Source: Dyella sp. 2HG41-7 | GTDB lineage: Bacteria > Pseudomonadota > Gammaproteobacteria > Xanthomonadales > Rhodanobacteraceae | Direction of reading: 5' to 3' | DNA: 64,000 nt | Assembly (NCBI RefSeq): GCF_021390675.1 | Contig: NZ_JAJEJV010000004.1 | Location: 3,038,001 to 3,102,000, forward strand | Part shown: positions 35,135-43,686 of the stretch, piece by piece | How the letters are laid out: each line of letters starts with the position of its first letter | Position numbering within the stretch: position 1 is the first letter of the stretch | Program-made: the position numbers and the translations under genes | The notes under the pieces: generated by a model | Seen by the model: the letters and a program-made list of their open reading frames with translations, nothing else | The model's database searches: none | Told to the model about the DNA's origin: nothing

Positions 35135-36340
35135 ATGAGTGCTTCCGAGTCCGCCACCTCCAAGGATGGCAACGACAGCGGTCTTGCCGCGAAGAATCCT
35201 GCGAAGCGCAGCCGAGCGCTGTTTATCGTCGCGGCGATCTTCTTGCTCGCCGGGCTGATTTGGTTTTTGCTGTGGTTCTTTGTGCTCTCCACGCGCGAAA
35301 ACACCGACAACGCCTATATCGGCGGCAATCAGGTCGCGCTTTCCTCGCAAGTGCCCGGCACGGTCGTCGCCATCCTTACCGACGACACGCAACACGTGAA
35401 AGCGGGACAAGTGCTGGTGAAACTGGACGGCACCGACGCGGACGTCCGCCTGCGCCAAGCCAGCAGTGCGCTCGCGCAAGCCGTGCGGCAAGTTCGCCAG
35501 CAGAACGCATCGGTCACCGGTGCGGACGCCACCGTCGCCGCGCGCGAAGTGGATCTGCGCAAAGCCGAAGCCGATCTCAAGCGACACTTGCCGCTGGTCG
35601 CCGCGCAGGCCGAATCGCCCGAGATCGTGCAGCATATGCGCGACAGCGTGGCGCAGGCGCAAGCTTCGTTGAACGAAGCGAAAGCGCAGGCTAAATCGTC
35701 GCGCGCCGCCGTGGAAGGCACCGACGTGGCGAACAATCCGTCGGTGCTGCAAGCCCGCGCGAATTTCCGTGCCGCATGGGTGGCTGCGCAGCGCAATACC
35801 ATCGTCGCGCCGGTCGACGGTTATGTCGCGCAGCGCAGTGTGCAACTAGGCTCCAGCATTTCGCCGGGCCAGCAGCTGATGACCATCGTGCCGTTGCACG
35901 ATTTGTGGATCGACGCAAACTTTAAGGAAAACCAGCTGCGTCACGTTCGCATCGGTCAGCCGGTGAAAATCTCCACCGATCTATATGGCGGCGGCGTGGA
36001 ATACCACGGCAAGGTAATCGGCCTCGGCGCTGGCACGGGCAGCGTGTTCTCGCTGTTGCCCGCGCAAAACGCTACCGGCAACTGGATCAAAGTCGTGCAA
36101 CGCGTGCCGGTGCGCGTCGCGCTCAACAACGATGAGCTGGATAAACATCCGCTGCGCGTCGGCCTGTCTGCGGATGTAACGGTGGACATCACCAACGACA
36201 AGGGCCCTGAACTTGCCTCGGCGCCGGAACAACCGCCCGCCGAAACCGCGGTGTACGACCAAGTTGCCGCGCAGGCCGATGCCGAAGCCGAGAAAATCAT
36301 CCGCAGCAATCTTGGCGTTTCCGCCGATTCGTCGAACTGA
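35135..36340 (+). CDS. emrA: EmrA/HlyD-family membrane fusion protein
   Basis: A 401-residue periplasmic adaptor. After a cytosolic tail of about 27 residues comes one helix (ALFIVAAIFLLAGLIWFLLWFFVL). The HlyD core TDNAYIGGNQVALSSQVPGTVVAI then leads into a long coiled-coil hairpin (about residues 100-220), the lipoyl/barrel return NTIVAPVDGYVAQRSVQLGSSISPGQ and IDANFKENQLRHVRIGQPV. It links the inner-membrane MFS pump to the outer-membrane factor. It begins 2 nt after the previous stop. Confidence 0.93.
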   Translation: MSASESATSKDGNDSGLAAKNPAKRSRALFIVAAIFLLAGLIWFLLWFFVLSTRENTDNAYIGGNQVALSSQVPGTVVAILTDDTQHVKAGQVLVKLDGTDADVRLRQASSALAQAVRQVRQQNASVTGADATVAAREVDLRKAEADLKRHLPLVAAQAESPEIVQHMRDSVAQAQASLNEAKAQAKSSRAAVEGTDVANNPSVLQARANFRAAWVAAQRNTIVAPVDGYVAQRSVQLGSSISPGQQLMTIVPLHDLWIDANFKENQLRHVRIGQPVKISTDLYGGGVEYHGKVIGLGAGTGSVFSLLPAQNATGNWIKVVQRVPVRVALNNDELDKHPLRVGLSADVTVDITNDKGPELASAPEQPPAETAVYDQVAAQADAEAEKIIRSNLGVSADSSN

Positions 36341-36361
36341 TAGTCGCCAAGCGAGCCCCAC

Positions 36362-37918
36362 ATGGCTGCCACCTCCGAAAACGCGGCACCGCTGAAACCC
36401 CTGCATGGGTTGCCGCTGGTTCTGCTGACCATCGCGGTCGCGTTCAGCACCTTTATGGAGGTGCTGGACATGACCATCGTCAACGTCGCGGTGCCGCACA
36501 TCGCCGGCAGTCTCGCGGTGAGTCCCAACGAAGGCACGTGGACGATCAGTTCCTACTCGCTGGCCAGCGCGATCATGCAGCCGCTGACGGGTTGGATCGC
36601 GCGCCGTTTCGGCGAAGTGCGCACCTTCGTCGTGTCCGTATTGCTGTTTGTAATTTTCTCGATGTTCTGCGGCATGGCGACCAGCATGCCGATGCTGGTG
36701 TTAGGCCGTTTGTTGCAAGGCGCCGGCTCCGGCCCGATGGTGGCGCTCTCGCTAACGTTGTTGCTTTCCAGCTATCCGAAAGAACGGCAAGGCATCGCGC
36801 TGGCGATGTGGGCGATGACAGTCGTGGTCGCGCCGATTTTCGGGCCCATTCTGGGCGGCTGGTTGACCGACAATTTCTCGTGGCCGTGGATTTTCTACAT
36901 CAATCTGCCGGTCGGCATTCTCGCGGCCATCATCACGTGGACGCTCTTGCATAAGCGCGAGACGAAAACAGCGAAGTCTCCTATCGATGTGGTGGGCCTG
37001 GTGCTGCTAGTGGGCGGCGTGGGCTGCCTGCAATTTATGCTCGATAACGGTAACGATCACGATTGGTTCGCTTCGCCGCTGATCCTCTCGCTGGGACTAA
37101 TCGCGGTGGTCTGTCTCACCTTTTTGGTGGTGTGGGAAATTCACGCCAAGCATCCCGTCGTGGACCTCACGTTGTTCAAACAACGCAACTTCACCGTGGG
37201 CGTGATCAGTCTGTCGCTGGGCATGTTCGCGTTCTTCGGCATCAATGTGGTGTTCCCGTTGTGGCTGCAAACGACGCTGGGTTACACGGCGACGTGGGCG
37301 GGGCTGGCGAGCGCGCCGGTGGGCATCCTGGCCTTTCTGCTTTCGCCCGTCATCGGCCGCAACATGGACAAGCTCGATTTGCGCATGCTGGTGAGCTTTG
37401 CGTTCATCGTGTTCGCGATCACGTCGTATTGGTTCTCCACTTTCGACAGTGCGGCGTCGTTCGGCGCGCTGGTGGTGCCGCGCTTCGTGATGGGCCTGGC
37501 GATTCCCTGCTTCTTTATCCCGCTGAACCAGATCTACCTATCCGGCCTGCCCGCGTCGGAGATCGCCAGCGCGTCAGGGCTTTCCAATTTCTTCCGTACG
37601 CTGGGTTCCAGCGTTTCCACGGCAGTAACGGTCACCCTGTGGCAGCACCGCAGCATTTATCACCATGCCACTCTGACCGAGTACGTAAATCCGGCCCAGC
37701 CCGGCGCCACGCAATACCTCCAGCAGCTGTCTCATATGCATCTGGGAAACGCGCAGCAACTAGGGTTTATCGACCAGATCATCACCCGGGAAGGGTTCAC
37801 CCTGGCGGTCAACGACGTCTTCTATTTGTGCGCCATTTTGTTCGTGATGCTGATCCCGGTGCTCTGGTTCTCCCGACCGCCGTTTGGCAGCACCGGCGGG
37901 GGCGCCATGGGGCACTAA
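36362..37918 (+). CDS. emrB: DHA2-family MFS drug exporter (EmrB/QacA type)
   Basis: A 518-residue transporter with 14 predicted helices. Motifs of the DHA2 family are present: LDMTIVNVAVPHIAGSL in helix 1 (antiporter acidic residue), GWIARRFGEVRTFV (motif A), LLQGAGSGPMVALS (motif B) and AGVAPIFGPILGGW-like motif C, seen as VVVAPIFGPILGGWL. It uses the proton gradient to export lipophilic compounds through EmrA and the outer-membrane factor. It is last in the marR operon. Confidence 0.94.
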   Translation: MAATSENAAPLKPLHGLPLVLLTIAVAFSTFMEVLDMTIVNVAVPHIAGSLAVSPNEGTWTISSYSLASAIMQPLTGWIARRFGEVRTFVVSVLLFVIFSMFCGMATSMPMLVLGRLLQGAGSGPMVALSLTLLLSSYPKERQGIALAMWAMTVVVAPIFGPILGGWLTDNFSWPWIFYINLPVGILAAIITWTLLHKRETKTAKSPIDVVGLVLLVGGVGCLQFMLDNGNDHDWFASPLILSLGLIAVVCLTFLVVWEIHAKHPVVDLTLFKQRNFTVGVISLSLGMFAFFGINVVFPLWLQTTLGYTATWAGLASAPVGILAFLLSPVIGRNMDKLDLRMLVSFAFIVFAITSYWFSTFDSAASFGALVVPRFVMGLAIPCFFIPLNQIYLSGLPASEIASASGLSNFFRTLGSSVSTAVTVTLWQHRSIYHHATLTEYVNPAQPGATQYLQQLSHMHLGNAQQLGFIDQIITREGFTLAVNDVFYLCAILFVMLIPVLWFSRPPFGSTGGGAMGH

Positions 37919-37940
37919 GGGTGGCGGCGGCCTTCAGGAT

Positions 37941-37962
37941 TGCTGCACCCCCGAGTGCAGCA
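37941..37962 (+). promoter_or_regulatory. Perfect inverted repeat between emrB and phaR
   Basis: TGCTGCAC-CCCCGA-GTGCAGCA is a perfect 8-bp dyad centred 65 nt before phaR. It contains CTGC/GCAG halves like those reported for PhaR operators, but with wider spacing. No U-run follows, so it is not a good terminator. It is a candidate PhaR site or other operator; binding is inference. Confidence 0.45.
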
Positions 37963-38004
37963 TAAAAAGCTGAACGCCGACTGGTGCGGCGCAATACCTT
38001 CTGC

Positions 38005-38029
38005 TAGTTTGTGTGCATGGCACAAACTA
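38005..38029 (+). promoter_or_regulatory. Perfect inverted repeat bracketing the phaR start codon
   Basis: TAGTTTGTG (38005-38013) and CACAAACTA (38021-38029) are perfect complements separated by TGCATGG, which contains the ATG at 38017. In DNA this is a repressor-type dyad. In mRNA it is a hairpin with the start codon in its loop. Either reading suggests autogenous control of phaR. Confidence 0.6.
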
Positions 38030-38520
38030 ATCGCATCATCAAGAAGTATCCGAACCGTCGGCTCTACGACACGGAAATCTCCAGCTACATCACGCTGGAA
38101 GAAGTCCGTCAGCTGGTTTTGGATGGCGAACACTTCGAGGTCCGCGACGCCAAGTCCGGCGAGGACCTGACCCGCTCCGTGCTCCTGCAAATCATCTCCG
38201 AGCACGAAGAAAAAGGGCAGCCGATGTTGTCGCCCCAGCTCTTGAGTCAGATCATCCGTTTCTACGGCGATTCCCTGCAAGGATTCATGGGGCCGTACCT
38301 GGAACGCAGTCTGCAAGTGTTCCTCGACCAGCAGCAGCAGTTCCGCAGCCAGCTCAACAGCCTGATGGGGCAAACCCCATGGTCGCTGTTGAACGAGCTG
38401 ACGGAGCGCAATCTGGACGCCTGGAAATCCATGCAGCGCGGCTTTCTGGATACCGCCTCGCAGGCGGGCAACACACCCGGCCAGCCGGGTCAGCCCGGCC
38501 GCACCGCCAAGAAACCCTGA
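38017..38520 (+). CDS. phaR: Polyhydroxyalkanoate synthesis repressor PhaR
   Basis: A 167-residue regulator that senses polyhydroxybutyrate granules. The N-terminal DNA-binding domain reads RIIKKYPNRRLYDTEISSYITLEEV, the family signature. Two PHB-accumulation repeats follow (RSVLLQIISEHEEKGQPMLS, LLSQIIRFYGDSLQGFMGPYLERSL), and the tail is Gln/Gly/Pro-rich. The ATG at 38017 is preferred; a GTG at 38011 would add two residues. The start lies within a perfect inverted repeat and has no good Shine-Dalgarno. It is followed 70 nt later by a PhaB-like reductase. Confidence 0.93.
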   Translation: MAQTNRIIKKYPNRRLYDTEISSYITLEEVRQLVLDGEHFEVRDAKSGEDLTRSVLLQIISEHEEKGQPMLSPQLLSQIIRFYGDSLQGFMGPYLERSLQVFLDQQQQFRSQLNSLMGQTPWSLLNELTERNLDAWKSMQRGFLDTASQAGNTPGQPGQPGRTAKKP

Positions 38521-38590
38521 TCTTTTCGGGTATGTCGCCGCTGCAGCACAACACGTGCTGCCGCGCGGCATGCACTGAGGGAATGTTGTC

Positions 38591-39352
38591 ATGACGCTGT
38601 CAAAGTCCGGTTCGCGCATGGCGTTGGTGACCGGCGGCATCGGCGGTATCGGCACCGAAATCTGCATGCAGCTGGCCCACGCCGGGCGCACGGTGATCGC
38701 TGTTGATTTGGCGACGCAAAGCGACCGCATCGAAACGTTTCGCGAGCGCGTCGCCGGCTATAACGGCGCCATCCGCTTCGAACCCTGCGACGTCAGCGAT
38801 TTCAAAGCATGCGGCGCATTGATCGCGCACATCGAGCGCAACATCGGCCACGTCGATATTCTGGTGAACGCCGCCGGCATCACACGCGATACCAGCTTGC
38901 GCAAGATGGACCCGCAGCAATGGCATGAGCTGATGCGCGTCAATCTCGACGGCGTCTTCAACACCTGTCGGCAAGTGGTCGACGGCATGATGACGCGCAG
39001 CTTTGGCCGCATCGTCAATCTCAGCTCGGTCAACGGCCAAACGGGGCAATTCGGGCAGACCAACTATTCCGCGTCGAAAGCCGGCGTGCACGGTTTCAGT
39101 ATGGCGCTGGCGCGCGAAACGGCGCGCAAGGGCGTCACGGTAAACACTGTTTCGCCCGGTTATTGCGATACCCCGATGGTGGCGGCTGTACCGCACGAGA
39201 TCCGCCAGCAGATCATCGCCGATATACCGGTGGGTCGTTTGGGTACGCCGGGCGACATCGCCCGCGCGGTGACCTTTCTCACGGCCGACGAAGCCGACTA
39301 CATCACCGGCGCGAATCTGCCGGTGAACGGCGGCTATTTCATGAGCTTCTGA
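38591..39352 (+). CDS. phaB: Acetoacetyl-CoA reductase (PhaB-like SDR)
   Basis: A 253-residue short-chain dehydrogenase. It has cofactor motif MALVTGGIGGIGTEIC, LVNAAGITRDTSLRKM, catalytic Ser in RIVNLSSVNGQTGQFGQ, and YxxxK in NYSASKAGVHGFSMAL. The ending LTADEADYITGANLPVNGG is typical. NNGQ/NGQTGQ-type residues around the active site and the neighbouring phaR favour (R)-3-hydroxybutyryl-CoA formation for PHB over FabG activity, but the two are hard to separate by eye. The synthase gene phaC is not in this window. Confidence 0.82.
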   Translation: MTLSKSGSRMALVTGGIGGIGTEICMQLAHAGRTVIAVDLATQSDRIETFRERVAGYNGAIRFEPCDVSDFKACGALIAHIERNIGHVDILVNAAGITRDTSLRKMDPQQWHELMRVNLDGVFNTCRQVVDGMMTRSFGRIVNLSSVNGQTGQFGQTNYSASKAGVHGFSMALARETARKGVTVNTVSPGYCDTPMVAAVPHEIRQQIIADIPVGRLGTPGDIARAVTFLTADEADYITGANLPVNGGYFMSF

Positions 39353-39429
39353 TCGCAACGCGACGACGCGTACTTGCGGTAATCGCGCGGTTGCGGAACA
39401 GTGATGCGCTCACCTCCACGGGACGCAGC

Positions 39430-40800
39430 ATGGCTCGGCAAACAATCACCCTGATCGGCGGCGGTTTGGTTGGTGCGTTGCTCGCCCAACTACTCGCCAA
39501 GCGCGGGTTTGCGGTCGATGTTTTCGAAAAGCGTCCCGATCCGCGACGCTCTGGCTTTGTCGGCGGCCGCTCGATCAACCTCGCGCTGGCCGAGCGCGGA
39601 TTGCAGGCGCTGCGTACCGCAGGCTTGGAAAACGATGTGATGGAACGCGCCGTGATGATGCGCGGTCGCATGGTGCATCCGCGCGAAGGCAGTTCCGGCT
39701 TGCAACGTTATGGCGTGGACGACAGCGAAGTGATCTGGTCCGTTTCGCGCGGTGGGCTCAATATGCTATTGCTCGATGCGGCGGAAGCGGCGGGAGTGAC
39801 CATGCACTTCGGTCAAGGCCTGGCGGCTGCGGATATCGATGCGCGCCGCATCACGTTGGCCGACGACAGCGGCGTGCAACGCGATTGGGATGCGCCCGTT
39901 CTCATTGGCGCCGACGGTGCGGGCTCCGCGTTGCGCGCAGCGATGGACGACTATTCGCCGTTAGGCATCCGCGTCGAATCGCTAGGTCACAGCTACAAGG
40001 AATTGGAAATCCCGCCGGGCCACGGCGCGAATCGTTTCGCGATCGAACCGCATGCCCTGCATATCTGGCCGCGCGGCGGCTACATGTGCATCGCGCTGCC
40101 GAATACCGAAGGCAGCTTTACGGTCACGCTGTTCCTCCCTGCTCATGGGCCACATCCGAGTTTCGATACGTTGCCCGACGCTGCCGCCGCCAGTGCATTT
40201 TTCCGCAGCGATTTTCCCGATCTGTTGCCGCTGATTCCGGATTTTGCCGAAGACTACGACAGTCACCCGGTCGGCACGTTGTCCACGCTTTATCTCGATC
40301 GCTGGCATATCGACGGTCGCGCGTTGCTGATCGGCGATGCGGCGCACGCCATCGTGCCGTTCCACGGTCAGGGCATGAACTGCGGATTCGAGGACACCGT
40401 CGTGCTGGCTAATCTTCTCGCCGAATCGCCGAACGACACGGCCGACGCATTCGCCGAGTTCCAGCGCATCCGCAAACCGAATGCCGATGCGATTGCGGCG
40501 ATGGCGTTGGAGAATTACATCGAGATGCGTGATTCGGTCGCCGACCCGTATTACCTCGCCAAACGCGAACTCGGCGCACGATTGGCCGAACGCGCGCCGC
40601 AGCATTTTATGGCGCGCTATCGCATGGTCACGTTCACGCATCTGCCCTATGCCTACGCGTTCGAGCGCGGGCGAGCGCAAGACGTGCTGCTCGAACAATT
40701 GCTGCGCGGGTCCACCAACGCGGGTGACGTGCCGATGGATGCGGCGGTCGCCGCGCTGCAGGCCACGCTGCCGCCGCTTCCGCCGCTGCGTCATGGATGA
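39430..40800 (+). CDS. kmo: Kynurenine 3-monooxygenase
   Basis: A 456-residue FAD enzyme that hydroxylates kynurenine to 3-hydroxykynurenine, a step from tryptophan towards NAD. It has Rossmann motif ITLIGGGLVGALLAQLLAKRG, the family segment GFVGGRSINLALAERGLQAL, the GADGAGSALR loop and the second FAD motif LLIGDAAHAIVPFHGQGMNCGFED, all characteristic of KMO. The start ATG at 39430 follows GGGACG. An upstream frame to 39163 lies inside phaB. It overlaps the next gene by 8 nt. Confidence 0.94.
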   Translation: MARQTITLIGGGLVGALLAQLLAKRGFAVDVFEKRPDPRRSGFVGGRSINLALAERGLQALRTAGLENDVMERAVMMRGRMVHPREGSSGLQRYGVDDSEVIWSVSRGGLNMLLLDAAEAAGVTMHFGQGLAAADIDARRITLADDSGVQRDWDAPVLIGADGAGSALRAAMDDYSPLGIRVESLGHSYKELEIPPGHGANRFAIEPHALHIWPRGGYMCIALPNTEGSFTVTLFLPAHGPHPSFDTLPDAAAASAFFRSDFPDLLPLIPDFAEDYDSHPVGTLSTLYLDRWHIDGRALLIGDAAHAIVPFHGQGMNCGFEDTVVLANLLAESPNDTADAFAEFQRIRKPNADAIAAMALENYIEMRDSVADPYYLAKRELGARLAERAPQHFMARYRMVTFTHLPYAYAFERGRAQDVLLEQLLRGSTNAGDVPMDAAVAALQATLPPLPPLRHG

Positions 40801-41230
40801 CAGCGCGCTCATCGCCGCCTATCGGGCCACGGATTACCGCGTCCGGCTGGCGCGTGGCGGCTGGGCTTGCATTCGTGTCGATGCGCCGCTTCCCTCATCG
40901 TTGCTCACCATGATCGGCATGAACAGCTGGGCATTCATCACGGCCTGGAATCCCTTTTCGCAAATCCTGCAACGCGCGCAGAACCATGCTGCGCAACATG
41001 CGTTGCTTGCCGCCTTGCGCAAGCTATCGGGACTGATCTCGATTCGGCCAGCCGTCGGTGTCGGGGAAGGTTGGCGCGAACCCAGCCTTTTTGTCGTCGG
41101 GCCGACGCTCGCCGACACGGACGCGTTGGCGCAGCAATTCCGGCAAAACGCCTATGTCCACGGCCTTGGGGACGGCTACGCGCGCCTGCGTTTGTCCAGC
41201 GATAGTCCGCCGCATGGACAAGCCGGATAG
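40793..41230 (+). CDS. DUF3293 family protein, unknown function
   Basis: A 145-residue soluble protein with the DUF3293 pattern: AAYRATDYRVRLARGGWACIRVD, GMNSWAFITAWNPFSQ and GWREPSLFVVGPTLADTDALAQQF. No signal peptide or membrane helix. It starts inside the kmo stop (8-nt overlap) and lies 12 nt before ccmA, so it may be translationally coupled to kmo. No biochemical role is known to me. Confidence 0.82.
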   Translation: MDDSALIAAYRATDYRVRLARGGWACIRVDAPLPSSLLTMIGMNSWAFITAWNPFSQILQRAQNHAAQHALLAALRKLSGLISIRPAVGVGEGWREPSLFVVGPTLADTDALAQQFRQNAYVHGLGDGYARLRLSSDSPPHGQAG

Positions 41231-41242
41231 CCATTACCCACA

Positions 41243-41887
41243 ATGCCAAGGATGACCGCCACCCCGCCGACTGCCACCTTGCTCGAAGCCCGCGCCCTGG
41301 GCTTTCACCGCCAGGATGAACCCGTATTCGGCCCCCTGGATTTTCGCCTCGGCGCCGGCGAATTGATGCTGATCGAAGGCGACAACGGCAGCGGCAAAAC
41401 GACCTTGATGCGCATCCTCACCGGATTGCTGCGCCCGGAAGAAGGCGAACTCTTGTGGCGCGGCGAGCCGCTGACCTGGGACCGCTGCAGCGGCGAGGTG
41501 GTCTTTCTCGGTCATCAACTTGGCTTGAAAGCTGAATTGAGCCCGCGCGAGAACCTGCGCTTCACCATCGGCTTGCACGGTCATCGCAACCACAGCCATA
41601 TCGGCGAGGCACTCACACGGGTCGGTTTGACCGGATACGAAGATGAGCCCGTACGCAAACTTTCCGCAGGCCAAAAGAAACGCGTCGCGCTGGCGCGATT
41701 GCTGTTGATTCCCGCGACGTTGTGGCTGCTGGATGAACCCTACGCCAATCTGGATCGCTCCGGCATCGAACTGGTCGATGCCCTGCTGGAAGCCCATATC
41801 GCGCACGGCGGCGCCGCGCTGGTCACCAGCCACGGCGCCGTGCAATTTCATGGCGGCGAGCCGCAGCGGATTCGCTTGCATGACTGA
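41243..41887 (+). CDS. ccmA: Heme exporter ATP-binding protein CcmA
   Basis: The 214-residue ATPase of the CcmABCD complex, which releases holo-CcmE during cytochrome c maturation. It has Walker A LIEGDNGSGKTTLMRILTGLL, the Q-loop region VVFLGHQLGLKAELS, signature RKLSAGQKKRVALARLL, Walker B TLWLLDEPYANLD and switch VTSHGA. It begins the ccmABCDEFGHI operon. Its last 8 nt overlap ccmB. Confidence 0.96.
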   Translation: MPRMTATPPTATLLEARALGFHRQDEPVFGPLDFRLGAGELMLIEGDNGSGKTTLMRILTGLLRPEEGELLWRGEPLTWDRCSGEVVFLGHQLGLKAELSPRENLRFTIGLHGHRNHSHIGEALTRVGLTGYEDEPVRKLSAGQKKRVALARLLLIPATLWLLDEPYANLDRSGIELVDALLEAHIAHGGAALVTSHGAVQFHGGEPQRIRLHD

Positions 41888-42575
41888 TCTGCAACGCCCC
41901 GGTTTGATGCACGCGTGCGCTGCGGTCTTGCATCGCGATCTCACGCTGGCGTGGCGCCAGCGTGGCGACATGGTCCTACCGGTGTTGTATGCGCTCATCG
42001 TCACGTCGCTGTTTCCGTTCGCGCTCGGACCGGAGAGCGCCTTGCTGCGGCGAATCGCCGCTGGCGTGGTGCTGGTCACCGTATTGCTGGCGATGTTGTT
42101 GGCGTTGGACGCCATGTTCCGGAGCGATATCGAAGACGGCTCGCTGGAGCAATTGATGCTCGCCCCGCAACCGCTGGCGCTGATGTTGGGCATGAAGGTT
42201 TTGGCGCACTGGCTGGCGACGGCCGTGCCTCTGATCGTGGTAGCGCCGTTGCTCGCCGGCATGCTCCATTTGCCTGCCACGGTCATGCCCGTTCTGCTGC
42301 TGGCGCTGCTGCTCGCCACGCCGCTTCTAAGCCTGCTGGGCGGCATCCTGGTGGCGCTGACGGCGGGCACGCGGCGCTCTGGTATGCTCCTGGCACTGAT
42401 GCTGCTGCCGCTATGCGTGCCGGTGGTGATCTTCGCCGCCGGGGCCTTGGCAGCCGCCCAGGAGGGGCTGCCGTGGATCGCCCCCATTGCATGGTTAGGT
42501 GCGGCGCTCGTCCTCGCCGTGGTGCTGGCTCCGCTGGCTTGCGCGGCGGCACTTCGCATTGCGCTGGATTCGTAG
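41880..42575 (+). CDS. ccmB: Heme exporter permease CcmB
   Basis: A 231-residue inner-membrane protein with six helices. The family N-terminus HRDLTLAWRQRGDMVLPVLYALIVTSLFPFALGP is clear, followed by LDAMFRSDIEDGSLEQLML and late helices ending ALRIALDS. The ATG at 41880 overlaps ccmA. It partners CcmA and CcmC. Confidence 0.95.
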   Translation: MTDLQRPGLMHACAAVLHRDLTLAWRQRGDMVLPVLYALIVTSLFPFALGPESALLRRIAAGVVLVTVLLAMLLALDAMFRSDIEDGSLEQLMLAPQPLALMLGMKVLAHWLATAVPLIVVAPLLAGMLHLPATVMPVLLLALLLATPLLSLLGGILVALTAGTRRSGMLLALMLLPLCVPVVIFAAGALAAAQEGLPWIAPIAWLGAALVLAVVLAPLACAAALRIALDS

Positions 42576-42576
42576 C

Positions 42577-43335
42577 ATGGCCAACTGGATTCCTTTGTGG
42601 ATGCACAAGCTCAGCTCACCGCCGGTGTTCTACCGGTTCGCGGGCGCCGTGCGGCCGTGGGCGATCGCGCTGGCCTTGGTGCTCGGCATCGTCGCGCTGT
42701 ACGGCGGGCTGGTTTTGGCGCCGCCGGATTATCAGCAAGGCGATGACTACCGCATCATCTTTATCCACGTGCCGTGCGCCTGGATGGGGCTTTTCATCTA
42801 TGCGGTGATGGGCGTTTCGGCCTTTATCGCGCTGGTGTGGCGCATCAAGTTGGCGGAACTCATCGCGATGGCGTCCGCGCCCATCGGCGCAGCATTTACA
42901 TTCATCACGCTCGTCACCGGTTCGCTATGGGGCGAACGCATGTGGGGCACGTGGTGGACGTGGGATGCGCGCCTTACGTCCGAACTCGTGCTGCTGTTTT
43001 TGTACCTGGGCGTGATCGCGCTGTATCACTCGTTCGAAGATCGCCGCCAAGGCGCGCGCACCGCCGGATTTCTCGCGTTGATCGGCATCGTGAATGTGCC
43101 CATCGTGCATTTCTCGGTGGTGTGGTGGAACACCTTGCACCAAGGTTCCACCATCAAACTGCTTGGCCCATCCACCATGGCGCCATCGATGATCTGGCCG
43201 CTGCTTACGATGATGGCGGCGACCAAGCTTTATTACATCGCCAGTCTTTGCGGCCGTACACGCGCCGATCTCTTGATGCTGGAAAGCGGCAAAGACTGGG
43301 TGCGTCAGATTGCCGAGCGCGAGGCGCAAGCATGA
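42577..43335 (+). CDS. ccmC: Heme-handling protein CcmC
   Basis: A 252-residue six-helix protein that loads heme onto CcmE. The tryptophan-rich heme motif reads WGTWWTWDARLTSELVLLFLY, flanked by two conserved histidines (IIFIHVPCAWMG; IVHFSVVWWNTLHQG). The start ATG at 42577 is 1 nt after the ccmB stop; an upstream frame to 42499 lies within ccmB. The stop overlaps ccmD by 4 nt. Confidence 0.96.
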   Translation: MANWIPLWMHKLSSPPVFYRFAGAVRPWAIALALVLGIVALYGGLVLAPPDYQQGDDYRIIFIHVPCAWMGLFIYAVMGVSAFIALVWRIKLAELIAMASAPIGAAFTFITLVTGSLWGERMWGTWWTWDARLTSELVLLFLYLGVIALYHSFEDRRQGARTAGFLALIGIVNVPIVHFSVVWWNTLHQGSTIKLLGPSTMAPSMIWPLLTMMAATKLYYIASLCGRTRADLLMLESGKDWVRQIAEREAQA

Positions 43336-43574
43336 ATGCATCGTCGCTCCAGACCTTTCTCGCCATGGGCGGTTACGCCGCCTACGTATGGCCTGCGTAT
43401 GGCGTGTTCTTTGTGGTGCTTCTGATCGATTGGCTGGCGCCGCAATTCCGTCGTCGTCGTTTGCTGCGCGAATTGCGTGCGCGTATGGCTCGGCAGGATG
43501 CGCGCAAAGAACGCACTTCATCTCCCTCTCCCCTCCGGGGAGAGGGTTGGGGTGAGGGGCCGCGCTTGCCATGA
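43332..43574 (+). CDS. ccmD: Heme exporter protein CcmD with repeat-derived C-terminus
   Basis: CcmD is a small single-helix protein that stabilises CcmABC. The 80-residue frame has the usual N-terminus MNASSLQTFLAMGGYAAYVWPAYG, a helix (VFFVVLLIDWLAP) and a basic tail RRRRLLRELRARMARQD. The final about 18 residues (SSPSPLRGEGWGEGPRLP) are encoded by the palindromic repeat at 43522-43681, which also gives the stop codon. A typical CcmD is about 50-70 residues, so the extension is a repeat insertion, likely tolerated. Confidence 0.9.
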   Translation: MNASSLQTFLAMGGYAAYVWPAYGVFFVVLLIDWLAPQFRRRRLLRELRARMARQDARKERTSSPSPLRGEGWGEGPRLP

Positions 43575-43681
43575 TGCCCGTGTCGATTTCAAAGCAACGA
43601 CGCAGTGTTTCGACGCAACAAAATGACCTGCGTCGCGAGATTGCCCCCTCACCCCAGCCCTCTCCCCATAGGGGAGAGGGA
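43522..43681. repeat. Paired palindromic intergenic repeat, copy 2 (ccmD-ccmE)
   Basis: The left half (43522-43559) holds a palindrome around CCTCTCCCCTCCGGGGAGAGG then TTGGGGTGAGGGG. The right half (43645-43680) is the mirror image CCCCTCACCCCAGCCCTCTCC with CATAG as loop. The core differs from the other copies except for CTTGCC just after the left half. The right half ends GGGGAGAGGGAG, which acts as the Shine-Dalgarno of ccmE. Confidence 0.88.
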
Positions 43682-43686
43682 GCTAA

